From positions 124,001 to 188,000 of the forward strand of contig ML133402.1 of NCBI GenBank assembly GCA_003864495.1: a stretch of 64,000 nt of DNA, in the 5' to 3' direction. The translations under genes and the position numbers were made by a program. Below the pieces are notes generated by a model. It did not search any database, was not told the origin of the DNA, and saw only the letters and a list, made by a program, of their open reading frames with translations. Every line of letters begins with the position of its first letter. The first letter of the stretch is position 1. Below are positions 22,201-33,191 of this stretch, piece after piece. Origin of the DNA: Nemopilema nomurai (taxonomy: Eukaryota > Cnidaria > Scyphozoa > Rhizostomeae > Rhizostomatidae).

Positions 22201-25200
22201 TGCGCTATTGTTGATGCCGAAATCTTACTGTTTCTTAAAACAAGCCCTCCAAATTGGTAGAAAGTGAGTGCTTAGCCAATTTACCTTGAAACTGTGTATT
22301 TCGAATTGTAAAACCCGACTCCATAATCGCTAGGGGGAGAGGGGTATGTTGGCAATTTGAATCCGGCTTCACGCATCTGGTTGCGCTATTGTTGATGCCG
22401 AAATCTTACTGTTTCTATAAAACAAGCCCTCCAAATTGGTAGAAAGTGAGTGTTTAGCCAATTTACCTTGAAACTGTGTATTTCGAATTGTAAAAACCTG
22501 ACTCCGATAATCGCTAGGGGGAGAGGGGTATGTTGGCAATTTGAATCCGGCTTCACGCATCTGGTGGCGCTATTATTGATGCCGAAATCTTACTGTTTCT
22601 ATAAAACAAGCCCTCCAATTGGTAGAAAGTGAGTGTTTAGCCAATTTACCTTGAAACTGTGTATTTCGAATTGTAAAAACCTGACTCCGATAATCGCTAG
22701 GGGGAGAGGGGTATGTTGGCAATTTGAATCCGGCTTCACGCATCTGGTTGCGCTATTGTTGATGCAGAAATCTTACTGTTTCTATAAAACAAGCCCTCCA
22801 AATTGGTAGAGACTGAACGTTTAGCCAATTTACCTTGAAACTGTGTATTTCGAATTGTAAAAACCTGACTCCGATAATCGCTAGGGGGGAGAGGGGTATG
22901 TTGGCAATTTGAATCCGGCTTCATGCATCTGGTGGCGCTATTATTGATGCCGAAATCTTACTGTTTCTATAAAACAAGCCCTCCAAATTGGTAGAAAGTG
23001 AGTTTTAGCCAATTTACCTTGAAACTGTGTATTTCGAATTGTAAAAACCTGACTCCGATAATCGCTGGGGGAGAGGGGTATGTTGGCAATTTGAATCCGG
23101 CTTCACGCATCTGGTTGCGCTATTGTTGATGCTGAAATCTAACTGTTTCTATAAAACAAGCCCTCCAAATTGGTAGAGACTGAACGTTTAGCCAATTTAC
23201 CTTGAAACTGTGTATTTCGAATTGTAAAAACCTGACTCCGATAATCGCTAGGGGGGAGGGGTATGTTGGCAATTTGAATCCGGCTTCACGCATCTGGTTG
23301 CGCTATTGTTGATGCCGAAATCTACTGTTTCTAAAACAAGCCCTCCAAATTGGTAGAGTGAACGTTTAGCCAATTTACCTTGAAACTGTGTATTTCGAAT
23401 TGTAAAAACCCGACTCCGATAATCGCTAGGGGGAGAGGGGTATGTTGGCAATTTGAATCCGGCTTCACGCATCTGGTTGCGCTATTGTTGATGCCGAAAT
23501 CTTACTGTTTCTATAAAACAAGCCCTCCAAATTGGTAGAAAGTGAGTGTTTAGCCAATTTACCTTGAAACTGTGTATTTCGAATTGTAAAAACCTGACTC
23601 CGATAATCGCTAGGGGGGAGAGGGGTATGTTGGCAATTTGAATCTGGATTCACGCATCTGGTTGCGCTATTGTTGATGCCGAAATCTTACTGTTTCTATA
23701 AAACAAGCCCTCCTAAAGTGAAAGTGTTTTAGCCAATTTACCTTGAAACTGTTTATTTCGAATTGTAAAAACCCGACTCCGATGATCGCTAGGGGAGAGA
23801 GGGGTATGTTGGCAATTTGACTCCGGCTTCACGCATCTGGTTGCGCTATTGTTGATGCCGAAATCTTACTGTTTCTATAAAACAAGCCCTCCAAATTGGT
23901 AGAAAGTGAGTGTTTTGCCAATTTACCTTGAAACTGTGTATTTCGAATTGTAAAAACCTGACTCCGATAATCGCTAGGGGGAGAGGGGTATGTTGGCAAT
24001 TTGAATCCGGCTTCACGCATCTGGTTGCGCTATTGTTGATGCCGAAATCTTACTGTTTTTATAAAACAAGCCCTCCAAATTGGTAGAAAGTAAGTGTTTA
24101 GCCAATTTACCTTGAAACTGTGTATTTCGAATTGTAAAACCCGACTCCGATAATCGCTAGGGGGAGAGGGGTATGTTGGCAATTTGAATCCGGCTTCACG
24201 CATCTGGTTGCGCTATTGTTGATGCCGAAATCTTACTGTTTCTATAAAACAAGCCCTCCAAATTGTAGAAAGTGAGTGTTTAGCCAATTTACCTTGAAAC
24301 TGTGTATTTCGAATTGTAAAAACCTGACTCCGATAATCGCTAGGGGGGAGAGGGGTATGTTGGCAATTTGAATCCGGCTTCATGCATCTGGTGTCGCTAT
24401 TATTGATGCCGAAATCTTACTGTTTCTATAAAACAAGCCCTCCAAGTTGGTAGAAAGTGAGTGTTTAGCCAATTTACCTTGAAACTGTGTATTTCGAATT
24501 GTAAAAACCCGACTCCGATGATCGCTAGGGGAGAGGGGTATGTTGGCAATTTGAATCCGGCTTCACGCATCTGGTTGCGCTATTGTTGATGCCGAAATCT
24601 TACTGTTTCTATAAAACAAGCCCTCCAAATTGGTAGAAAGTGAGTGTTTAGCCAATTTACCTTGAAACTGTGTATTTCGAATTGTAAAAACCCGACTCCG
24701 ATAATCGCTAGGGGGAGAGGGGTATGTTGGCAATTTGAATCCGGCTTCACGCATCTGGTTGCGCTATTGTTGATGCCGAAATCTTACTGTTTCTATAAAA
24801 CAAGCCCTCCAAATTGGTAGAGTGAAGTGTTTAGCCAATTTACCTTGAAACTGTGTATTTCGAATTGTAAAAACCCGACTCCGATAATCGCTAGGGGGAG
24901 AGGGTATGTTGGCAATTTGAATCCGGCTTCACGCATCTGGTTGCGCTATTGTTGATGCCGAAATCTTACTGTTTCTATAAAACAAGCCCTCCAAATTGGT
25001 AGAAAGTGAGTGTTTAGCCAATTTACCTTGAAACTGTGTATTTCGAATTGTAAAAACCGACTCCGATAATCGCTAGGGGGAGAGGGGTATGTTGGCAATT
25101 TGAATCCGGCTTCACGCATCTGGTTGCGCTATTGTTGATGCCGAAATCTTACTGTTTCTATAAAACAAGCCCTCCAAATTGGTAGAAAGTGAGTGTTTAG

Positions 25201-26545
25201 CCAATTTACCTTGAAACTGTGTATTTCGAATTGTAAAAACCCGACTCCGATAATCGCTAGGGGGGAGAGGGGTATGTTGGCAATTTGAATCCGGCTTCAC
25301 GCATCTGGTTGCGCTATTGTTGATGCCGAAATCTTACTGTTTCTATAAAACAAGCCCTCCAAATTGGTAGAAAGTGAGTGTTTAGCCAATTTACCTTGAA
25401 ACTGTGTATTTCGAATTGTAAAAACCTGACTCCGATAATCGCTAGGGGGAGAGGGGTATGTTGGCAATTTGAATCCGGCTTCACGCATCTGGTTGCGCTA
25501 TTGTTGATGCCGAAATCTTACTGTTTCTATAAAACAAGCCCTCCAAATTGGTAGAAAGTGAGTGTTTAGCCAATTTACCTTGAAACTGTGTATTTCGAAT
25601 TGTAAAAACCGACTCCGATAATCGCTAGGGGGAGAGGGGTATGTTGGCAATTTGAATCCGGCTTCACGCATCTGGTTGCGCTATTTTGATGCCGAAATCT
25701 TACTGTTTCTATAAAACAAGCCCTCCAAATTGGTAGAAGTGAGTGTTTAGCCAATTTACCTTGAAACTGTGTTTTGAATTGTAAAAACCCGACTCCGATA
25801 ATCGCTAGGGGGAGAGGGGTATGTTGGCAATTTGAATCCGGCTTCACGCATCTGGTTGCGCTATTGTTGATGCCGAAATCTTACTGTTTCTATAAAACAA
25901 GCCCTCCAAATTGGTAGAGACTGAATTTAGCCAATTTACCTTGAAACTGTGTATTTCGAAATGTAAAAACCCGACTCCGATAATCGCTAGGGGGGAGAGG
26001 GGTATGTTGGCAATTTGAATCCGGCTTCACGCATCTGGTTGCGCTATTGTTGATGCCGAAATCTCTGTTTCTATAAAACAAGCCCTCCAAATTGGTAGAG
26101 ACTGAACGTTTAGCCAATTTACCTTGAAACTGTGTGTTTTGAATTGTAAAAACCCGACTCCGATAATCGCTAGGGGGGAGAGGGGTATGTTGGCAATTTG
26201 AATCCGGCTTCACGCATCTGGTTGCGCTATTGTTGATGCCGAAATCTTACTGTTTCTATAAAACAAGCCCTCCAAATTGGTAGAGACTGAACGTTTAGCC
26301 AATTTACCTTGAAACTGTGTGTTTTGAAATGTAAAAACCCGACTCCGATAATCGCTAGGGGGAGAGGGGTATGTTGGCAATTTGAATCTGGTTTCACGCA
26401 TCTGGTTTCGCTATTGTTGATGCCGATTTCTGTTTCTATAAAACAAGCCCCCCAAATTGGTAAAGACCGAGTGTTTAGCCAATTTACCTTAAAACTATGT
26501 ATTTCGAAGAGTACAAGCCCGTCTCCAATATCCAGCTAGGAGAGT
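16230..26545 (+). repeat. 184-bp satellite, right block (about 56 monomers)
   Basis: Same monomer and orientation as 7053-8173. Monomers are highly alike, with small indels (runs of g, taaaa, gtgagtg). A recurrent variant has gagactgaacg in place of gaaagtgagtg (about 22808, 23175, 26098, 26281, with related forms near 23352 and 25916). Other two-state positions are acctgactcc/acccgactcc and aaatcttactg/aaatctactg. The last monomer (26405-26545) is clearly degraded, marking the array edge. Confidence 0.95.
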
Positions 26546-27086
26546 CTTTGGTACGAATTGCAGTTGAGAGAGAAATGAGAGAGAAAACAGGAAACTGGAA
26601 AGGTTACCTTTCTTGAATTGGTTTATGTTGCTCTTGGAAAAGTGGCTCTGAAAAATTATTGCAGTGAAGCGAGTACTGTTGGAAGACATTTCGATTCAGA
26701 TTATAGAAAAACTAAAGAACTTGCCAGTCTGGACTCCTCCTCCTAATTTGTGATCTATTGACATTTTGAAGCTGAAAAAAAAGTACCTTGTTAGTGATTT
26801 GTAAAGAACTTCTATTACCATTGTCTCTAACAGGTATTGTTGTGCCCCCGCTGTTGTTCTTTTACTGACAATAATTTCCGGCCATTTAAATTTTTGATAA
26901 ATTACCCGATGACACTTTGATAAACAAAGGTTTTGTTTGCGTATTCTAATCGACAACCACACAGGGCTTCATGTCAATCACACTACTCGAATCCGATGTT
27001 CGTTGAACTTCTGGCAACTCGCACGTGTTGTTGAACTTCACTTTCAAATTTAAATCTCGAATTCTTTCACGAATTCTTCTTTTAAA
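26546..27086. other. Flank of the satellite; weak minus-strand exon-like segment
   Basis: Mostly AT-rich. On the minus strand, 26962-26780 has a protein-like frame (QKFKWPEIIVSKRTTAGAQQ) ending near a possible donor (acaag/gtactt). There is no matching partner exon, so it is not called a gene. Confidence 0.2.
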
Positions 27087-27346
27087 ATGGAGGCAATTGA
27101 GCGAGCAGTCATGGTTTTCCAAAGGATTTTGACAAATTTGGTTGAAATCCAACAGATCGCCGTGGCTGATCATGAAGTCCGTGAGCTTCTTCGCTTGTCT
27201 TTGCAAGCGGAGCAAGATGTCGAAGCCGTTTGTCGTCGTGTTGGTGAGTAATTTCAAACTTTGCTTCTTTAGAACAGCTCACCATGCTCTCTATACTTGA
27301 CCGTTTGAGCAATTCGAAGTGCTCGCTATGGCCAGCACTGGCTTGA
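27087..27346 (+). CDS. Possible small helical protein gene, two exons with a 29-nt gap
   Basis: An ATG at 27087 in good context (aaaATGg) opens 52 codons of amphipathic, coiled-coil-like sequence (MEAIERAVMVFQRILTNLVE, then EVRELLRLSLQAEQDVEAV), ending at 27243 before a strong donor (gtgagt). Only 29 nt later, ttcttctttag-type sequence gives an acceptor. From 27273 the frame continues in phase as QLTMLSILDRLSNSK to a TGA at 27344, about 77 residues in all. A 29-nt intron is shorter than animals normally splice, so this may be a real mini-intron, a deleted intron in a relic, or chance. The minus strand is also open in two frames here (a GC-richer patch), which lowers confidence. No family is recognised. 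Confidence 0.3.
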
Positions 27347-27742
27347 GAAAACACAAAGATCGAAGCAAGTAGCCAATCTATATGAGTAAATTTAAAACTT
27401 ACGCTCTTCGGATGCGATTGGCCAAGCAGTCATGGCAACACCCCTTTAGAGAGTTACGGTTGAGAATTCAGGTCTTTGGTAAATCACGAAATTCAGAATG
27501 GAGCGAAATTCTTGTTATATCTAAGCCCATTTCTAAGTACGTTAACATCATTTACATGGAAGAATAAATTTGACATTAAACCACACGGTTGTAGAATATT
27601 TTGCGAAGAAGTCAAATGTTTATGTCCAATTGAACTTACCTAAAAATAAAGGTTTGCCAATCTTTAGCTTCGCTTATCAACAGTAGAGCTGTATAAAGTT
27701 GCGTTTGTTGGTTTTCCTCTTTTATACTACAATTCATGTGAT

Positions 27743-28160
27743 TTGTGACGCAGTACATAAATATAGTATCAAAAGATTTTTCTCGAATGTTAGTCGTGCA
27801 CTTTGACCCAACCTGGGAACAATTTTTCGTGCACTAGTAGCATCATGATTTGCTCCAGGGTATTAACGTAACAGATCAGATGGTCTGCTGCTTGCGTAGA
27901 TTATGATTTTGTGACGCAGTGAATAAACATAGTAGCAAAAGATTTTTCTCGAATCTTAGTCGTGCACATTGACCCAACCTGGGAACAATTTTACTGCACT
28001 AGTAGCATCATGATTTGCTCAAGGGTATTAACGTAACAGATCAGATGGTCTGTTGCTGCTTGCGTAGATTATGATTTTGTGACGCAGTGAATAAACGTAG
28101 TAGCAAAAGATTTTCCTTGAATCTTAGTTGTGCACTTTGGCCCAAACTGGGAACCATTAT
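27743..28160 (+). repeat. 168-bp tandem repeat, about 2.5 copies
   Basis: The string gtgacgcagt recurs at about 27744, 27911 and 28079. Between repeats aatcttagtcgtgcac, ttgacccaacctgggaac, agtagcatcatgatttgctc and cgtaacagatcagatggtct are shared. Copies differ by a few percent, and the third is cut off after the aaactgggaacc segment. No coding frame runs through it. Confidence 0.85.
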
Positions 28161-29068
28161 TCGTAATACATGGCTACCAGAAGTTTTCAACAACTCTTCT
28201 ACTTTTGATGTTTTGCCTACTTTGAGACATTGTTACTTAGAGGGCCAAATTAACCTGACTGTACCAGTTTGTGGTAGCCATGTTTTCAAATTTTTTAGTT
28301 TATGCTAATAATAATATCCCACCTATATCAGTTTTTGATAGTCTATAGTGGCCTAATATTATTCTTTTGTCCACTAGATTATTTGTATGTGCGTGAAGAG
28401 GAGCATAGAGTGAGATACAACGGTAAAAATACAACATAAGTTTGTAGCTTCGGACAAACTGATATTTTGCGCTTTTTCAACAAATGTGCTAATCTATGGA
28501 ACTACCTAAAAGAGCTAAAATGGTTTTAACTAATTACTTTCTATTTTGACATTATTGATTGCAAGTTGTTGTCAACCACAGAATCCTGAAGAGGTTTGTG
28601 GAGGTGGGCAAAAATTTCTATGACACTTCCTTACCTTTTCAATCTTGTTAAGTCAGATTGTGTTGTGAAATATATCAAACTGAATGTGCAAATGTTGAAA
28701 GGACTTGGGAAGAGCTTAAGAAAATTTAATGAATTGGAATCTTTTACTTTTTAATAAAGTATAGTCAGATGGTCAGATGTTAGAGAAAATCCAATTTATA
28801 TATTTGCTATCAGATGATTTGTAGAAACGATAGAAAGGAGAAATACTTGAGTTCTTGCTATCTTCACAAAACCTCACTTTACCACTAAATAGAGCTTTAA
28901 CAACAAATATATTTCTATAGAGATGTGCTGTAACTTGTTTACATTACCTAAGCATTATCTATATATATATATATGTGATATAATTGAATAAATTTCAGTT
29001 GTGAATACTCTAACTTGAAACTGGAGCTATTGTCCATAAAAATTAAGCTTATGTCTTTCATTCCTCAG
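28161..29068. other. AT-rich DNA upstream of the SNase-SET exon
   Basis: Low-complexity AT-rich sequence, including a short TA microsatellite near 28955-28975. It probably is the intron before the acceptor at 29068 (cattcctcag). No exon is identified in it. Confidence 0.4.
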
Positions 29069-31542
29069 CTACCTTCCTTGGGCCGCAGAGGAAGAAGAGG
29101 TGTGCAGCCACAGCTGCACACCTAGGTGAGTATAATCCCGTTGAAGGTGCGTCTTCTTCTTCTTCTCTTCGACCCCTGGCTGGGGCAGCAGGTGTTGATT
29201 TGGAGCAAGAACTTGTTGTCAATCAGGCCGACAGTTCCATCGAAAATGCATCTCTTGAAGAAGGGCTTGAACAATTGCTGGGTGATTCAGAGCCCACTGA
29301 AGATGCATTGCTAGATGAGTTCTCTCAAAATGTGCGGCACGGGGACGAGCTGTCAATTCAGCATACCGAAGGTTCCAGTCAGGATGTTTTTGATGGCGCA
29401 AGCGCTTCTGAAACTTTTGATGTTGCAGGCTCACTGCAAAGTGAACCTGTCGCACGAAGCAACAGAAAGGGGGCGCGCTCGACTTTCATTGGCCACCACA
29501 CCAGTGGAAGCTCTAGGTATTCCGAGGTGCTGGCGCATTCAGCATCACCCTCTGATGACTGCGAGCATGTAAGGAGGTTCACGCGCCATGACAGTACGTA
29601 TGTTCTTCCTCCAGCTTCTTCATGTGGTAGAATGTTCCAGCTGGATTTGCCACACTATACTTGTGCGGAGGTCGTCCTGATTCCTGAAGGCATTGACCCG
29701 TCCAAACAGGTATGGAATGAAGAAAACAACGCTGAGTTGGATGTGCTACTGAGTGCGTTGAATTACTTCCACGCTGTTCGGAACAAGATGTTCTGGCTGG
29801 TTGGCCGGTTTATTGTGGATTCATCCACTAGTACTGGAACGCCCAGAGATGAGTGTGCCAACAACCTAGCAAAGAGATTGTTCAATAGGAGGAGGGAGGA
29901 GTACCACCGCCTGCTGCGCTCCTGCGGATGTGGCATGTGCTTGCAGGCTGTTGGGGAGCATGTCTCTCTCGGCTTGCATTGTTGTCGTGTCGACTCGCGT
30001 GCGCGAATGCTCAACAACAAATTCTCCAACACGAGCCAGCGCTCGTTGTTGAGAATGGTAAGTCTTGCGGAGGGACTGGGACCAACACCAGATGCGCTGC
30101 GCTTTTCAAATCTTTCGGTTCCAGAAAGTGTTTTCTCAACAGCAGTTGTAGATCACCTCTCTGAGTTCCTTAGCAGCATTTCAACTGGGTCCATCCTAGA
30201 TGTCCCAGACTATCTATTGTACGACTTTCCATCGGAAGATGACGGTCGGTGGGTCAAAATTAAATTGGATGATTGCTTTTTTCCAGATGCGGATGGCCTC
30301 ACGATAGACAGGTGCGAGAGAAACGACTTTGTTTGTCTGTTTGGATCTCCATCTGTGCGGTTTCGACTTGAGGGACTTGATGCACCTGAAATGAACACAT
30401 CTGTTAAGTATACTGAAGGGACAGGTGGTCATTATTGTCGTTGGTGGGATTGCGTTGGCCACAACTCTTTAAGGTTTCTTAGGAGGGTTCTTGGGAATGT
30501 TTACCAGGATGAGTTGAAAGTTGTGCCTAGATACGATTCATTGGGATACCTAGCTAAGGATGCTCATGGGCGGTTCATTGTCCGAATTCTCTTTCGGGAG
30601 AGCGGTGATGGGGCTTTTAAAGATCTTGGGGAGACTCTAATCAGGCGGGGAATGGCTTTTCTATATCCCATTTTTGGCCTTCCTAGGGCGTATTTAGAAG
30701 CTGCCAGACATGCTAAGACAAATTGTTTGGGTCTCTTCCAGCATGAAACAGAGGTTTTGGGGGCTATCCTTCCAAGTAAGTGTAGAGGGGAAAGTAGTGG
30801 GGAAAAAGAGGTGACATTGCGCCATGCTGGTCCTTTTGGCTCAAAATGTGCCATTGTCTCCTCCCCTCGGTATTGCTCTGAGGTCCTCGCTATGGAGAGA
30901 AAGCTACGTGTGGGGGAGAGTACTATAGAGGGGGCCGGGGATGGGCTGTTTTTAAAACCCCAGCCAAGAAGGATCCCAAGAGGCACAAGATTGTGCCTCT
31001 ATTTAGATTCTCTACTTACACGTCCTTTTGATCTTTCTTCGCAGGATTATCTACTGGAGATGAGAGGCAGGGGCCGTACGTTGCTGTTTGCAGATGCCGA
31101 GAAGTGCCATGATATCTTCCTTGGCCCCAAATGCAATGACAAGTCATTCGGCTCTGTCTTTGGGAGGATTGATTTTGGTTCACTGGAAGCAGGTGGTGCA
31201 TGCGGAAGACCAAGAAGGGCTGAGATGGCTTCAGTTACAGTGAGCGCCTTGGATACCTTCTTCACAGAGTTTAGAAAGGTTGAAGAGGAAGTGAGTAACT
31301 GTAAGTTTGTCTTTGATGCGCCCTTTACATTCTTAGAAACCACCAGAGACCTTCCAGCACACACCAGCATTGAACTGTTTGTTTCGTACGGAATTTCAGC
31401 CTACTGGATTCCAAAGATCCAATCATTCAGTGCTAGCGAACCACCTCTTGCCAATGAATTCGAGGAGTCCCTCCACTCTTTATATTGTAAGTTAAGGGAT
31501 TGCGGGCGGGTTAGTGAGCGTTGCAGAGAGCTTTTCCCCTAG
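29069..31542 (+). CDS. SNase-like nuclease domain fused to a SET domain (5' exon missing)
   Basis: After an acceptor (ctttcattcctcag) the frame is open for about 823 residues to a TAG at 31540, with no internal intron. The first in-frame ATG is 29632, so an upstream coding exon is likely. Order (residues from 29071): a basic start (PQRKKRCAA), then a Ser/Glu-rich tract to ~180. A Cys cluster follows (CGCGMC at 29923-29940, HCC near 29974) that may bind zinc. Next is a staphylococcal-nuclease-like domain (~405-570). RLEGLDAPE at 30364-30390 supplies the Arg, Asp and Glu of the active site, HGRF (Arg at 30571) the second Arg, and ADGLTI the upstream Asp region. Last is a SET-like domain (~607-780), with STIEGAGDGLF near 30919 and ELFVSYGISAYW (Tyr 31387). 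The usual NHSC segment is not intact (DKSFGSVFGRIDF, SNCKF), so methyltransferase activity is uncertain. AATAAA at 31573. Confidence 0.65.
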
Positions 31543-31572
31543 AATGGAAAGGTTTTCTGCATCGTAATTAGC

Positions 31573-31578
31573 AATAAA
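31573..31578 (+). promoter_or_regulatory. Poly(A) signal AATAAA after the SNase-SET gene
   Basis: AATAAA about 30 nt downstream of the stop codon at 31542, in AT-rich sequence, consistent with a short 3' UTR. Confidence 0.5.
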
Positions 31579-31974
31579 TTAATATTCTAACAATAATTCA
31601 TCCAATCTAAATAAGAACTTATCCTCAAGTATTTGGGTATCGATAGCACTCTTTATAAATTGCTTTCTTATCAATTCGTGTTACCAGATTGAAAAATTCC
31701 AACTTCTAATTGATGACAGAAAGGAAAGATTAGGATCAATAAATGTTTTAACATTAAGCGAAGCTTCTCTTATCTCTATTAGATAAATAATTCCATCTTA
31801 AGTATGAACCTCCTCTTTCATTGGTAATTGGCAATCCTGCTTCTAGGCGTCTGCGCCTTTTGTATCATTTTGTATATATCATTTGTATTATTATTTGTGT
31901 ATATGTTTTATGTGCTTGTTTTAATATATTTATTTGTTTTATTATTTTCTAATATAATCACCTAACATTGTTGC

Positions 31975-32124
31975 CTAGCCTTCTCGGCCGCTTTCCTTCT
32001 TCGAGGTATCTTTTTCTATGTCGTCTGCTTCCATATCTACTGTATGACTTTCTGTCGGAAGGTGACAGTCGATAGGTCGACATATTCTATGTATTCTCTC
32101 TTCCATTTCCTTGTTCTTCACATC
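31975..32124 (-). CDS. Terminal exon of an unidentified minus-strand gene
   Basis: Reading leftwards, the acceptor cttatttcag is followed by 49 codons and a TAG (31977-31975). The protein is charged and hydrophilic: DVKNKEMEERIHRICRPIDC, then EADDIEKDTSKKESGREG. AATAAA motifs follow at 31943-31938 and 31934-31929. A strong donor (gctttg/gtaagagt) lies upstream at 32264/32265 on the same strand, giving a 140-bp intron. The frame joining phase 0 there is CHALGTRGVSTYLAL, while a different frame at the same donor starts with an ATG (MSRSRNKGCKHVPCF) but does not join in phase. The upstream exon is therefore unresolved. No family is recognised. Confidence 0.4.
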   Translation of the reverse strand, partial: DVKNKEMEERIHRICRPIDCHLPTESHTVDMEADDIEKDTSKKESGREG

Positions 32125-32210
32125 CTGAAATAAGGATTCACTTGTCAGACATCTTGTTTAATTAAAAATACAAATCAAGTCATACACAGTCCAAGGATGA
32201 CCAGAGTAGA

Positions 32211-32990
32211 TGCAGACCGTTCGAGAAGATCGGGACAGAAAGTTGGGCAGCGGGAAAGGTGGAAAACACACTCTTACCAAAGCAAGGTACGTGCTTACAC
32301 CCCTTGTTCCGAGAGCGTGACATAGTTGACAAGGCTTGTTTTTCACAATAATTCGTTGTAAATGAAAGCTTTGGAGAGCTGCAACTCTAGGCAAGAAGGC
32401 CACAAATTGCAATGTCTGTGAATACTAGGACTGAGATGCCTATAATTAGTGTTTATTGTCACGACTGCAGTGACAAACAAGTCGCCTTGACATCATGATT
32501 GTGTGCAAACTGCAATGTTGCAACGAAAGTCACTAACCAAATTCTATCTCTTGCATGAACACGAGCGACTAAACAACACACTGGAGTGGAGGGCAACTTA
32601 TTACGTATCGGGGAGAGCGGGGGCAGAGGAGATGCAGGTCGTTCGAGAAGATCGGGACAGAAAGTTGGGCAGCGGGAAAGGTGGAAAACACACTCTTACC
32701 AAAGCAAGGTACGTGCTTACACCCCTTGTTCCGAGAGCGTGACATGAGTTGACAAGGCTTGTTTTTCACAATAATTCGTTGTAAATGAAAGCTTTGGAGA
32801 GCTGCAACTCTAGGCAAGGAGGCCACAAGTTGCAATGTCTGTGAATACTAGGACTGAGATGCCTATAATTAGTGTTTATTGTCACGACTGCAGTGACAAA
32901 CAAGTCGCCTTGATATCATGATTGTATGCAAACTGCAATGTTGCAACGAAAGTCACTAACCAAATTCTATCTCTTGCATGAACACGAGCC
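32211..32990. repeat. Tandem duplication, 420-bp period
   Basis: Copy 1 (32211-32567) and copy 2 (32630-32990) share cgttcgagaagatcgggaca, caaagcaaggtacgtgctta, gttgacaaggcttgtttttc and ctaaccaaattctatctctt with few differences. The copies are separated by ~60 bp of non-shared sequence. On the minus strand both contain the same donor-like gctttggtaagagtg. Copy 2 has one extra base (caactcatg against caactatg), which shifts the local frame. Confidence 0.85.
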
Positions 32991-33011
32991 ACAATAGCGA
33001 CATAACAAGGA

Positions 33012-33191
33012 ATGTCTCACATTTCAAGAGAGTTCCAGCAAACGTACTACGACAATGAAGAGGAAGATATTACTGACAATGAAAGCAAGAAGGAAAAGGA
33101 GAAACATAAAGAGATTGAAGTCGATATCAGACCAAGAAGATCGAAAAGATCAAAGATTCCAGTATCGACATTTGGATTTATAAATATGTGA
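33012..33191 (+). CDS. Small 59-aa hydrophilic ORF, hypothetical
   Basis: ATG at 33012 to TGA at 33189, preceded in frame by a stop (taacaagga). The protein is strongly charged (DNEEEDITDNESKKEKEKHK) and ends RPRRSKRSKIPVSTFGFINM. The Arg/Lys-Pro-rich tail resembles C-termini of some retroelement polyproteins, so it may be a relic of one. It could also be a chance ORF, since no partner domain is present around it. Confidence 0.25.
   Translation: MSHISREFQQTYYDNEEEDITDNESKKEKEKHKEIEVDIRPRRSKRSKIPVSTFGFINM

Noticed and set aside
7216..26401. Repeated 60-63-codon minus-strand frames, one per satellite monomer (MREAGFKLPTYPSPPSDYRS...)
   Set aside because: They recur with the 184-bp period, stop each monomer because 184 is not divisible by 3, and are broken in monomers with indels. 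They are a by-product of the satellite.
7053..26545. CRISPR-like array
   Set aside because: Repeats are 184 bp with no unique spacers, and the host is eukaryotic; it is a satellite.
26946..27354. Two open minus-strand frames (103 and 81 codons) opposite the 27087-27346 model
   Set aside because: Neither begins with ATG, and the plus-strand frame has better start and splice signals. They remain possible.
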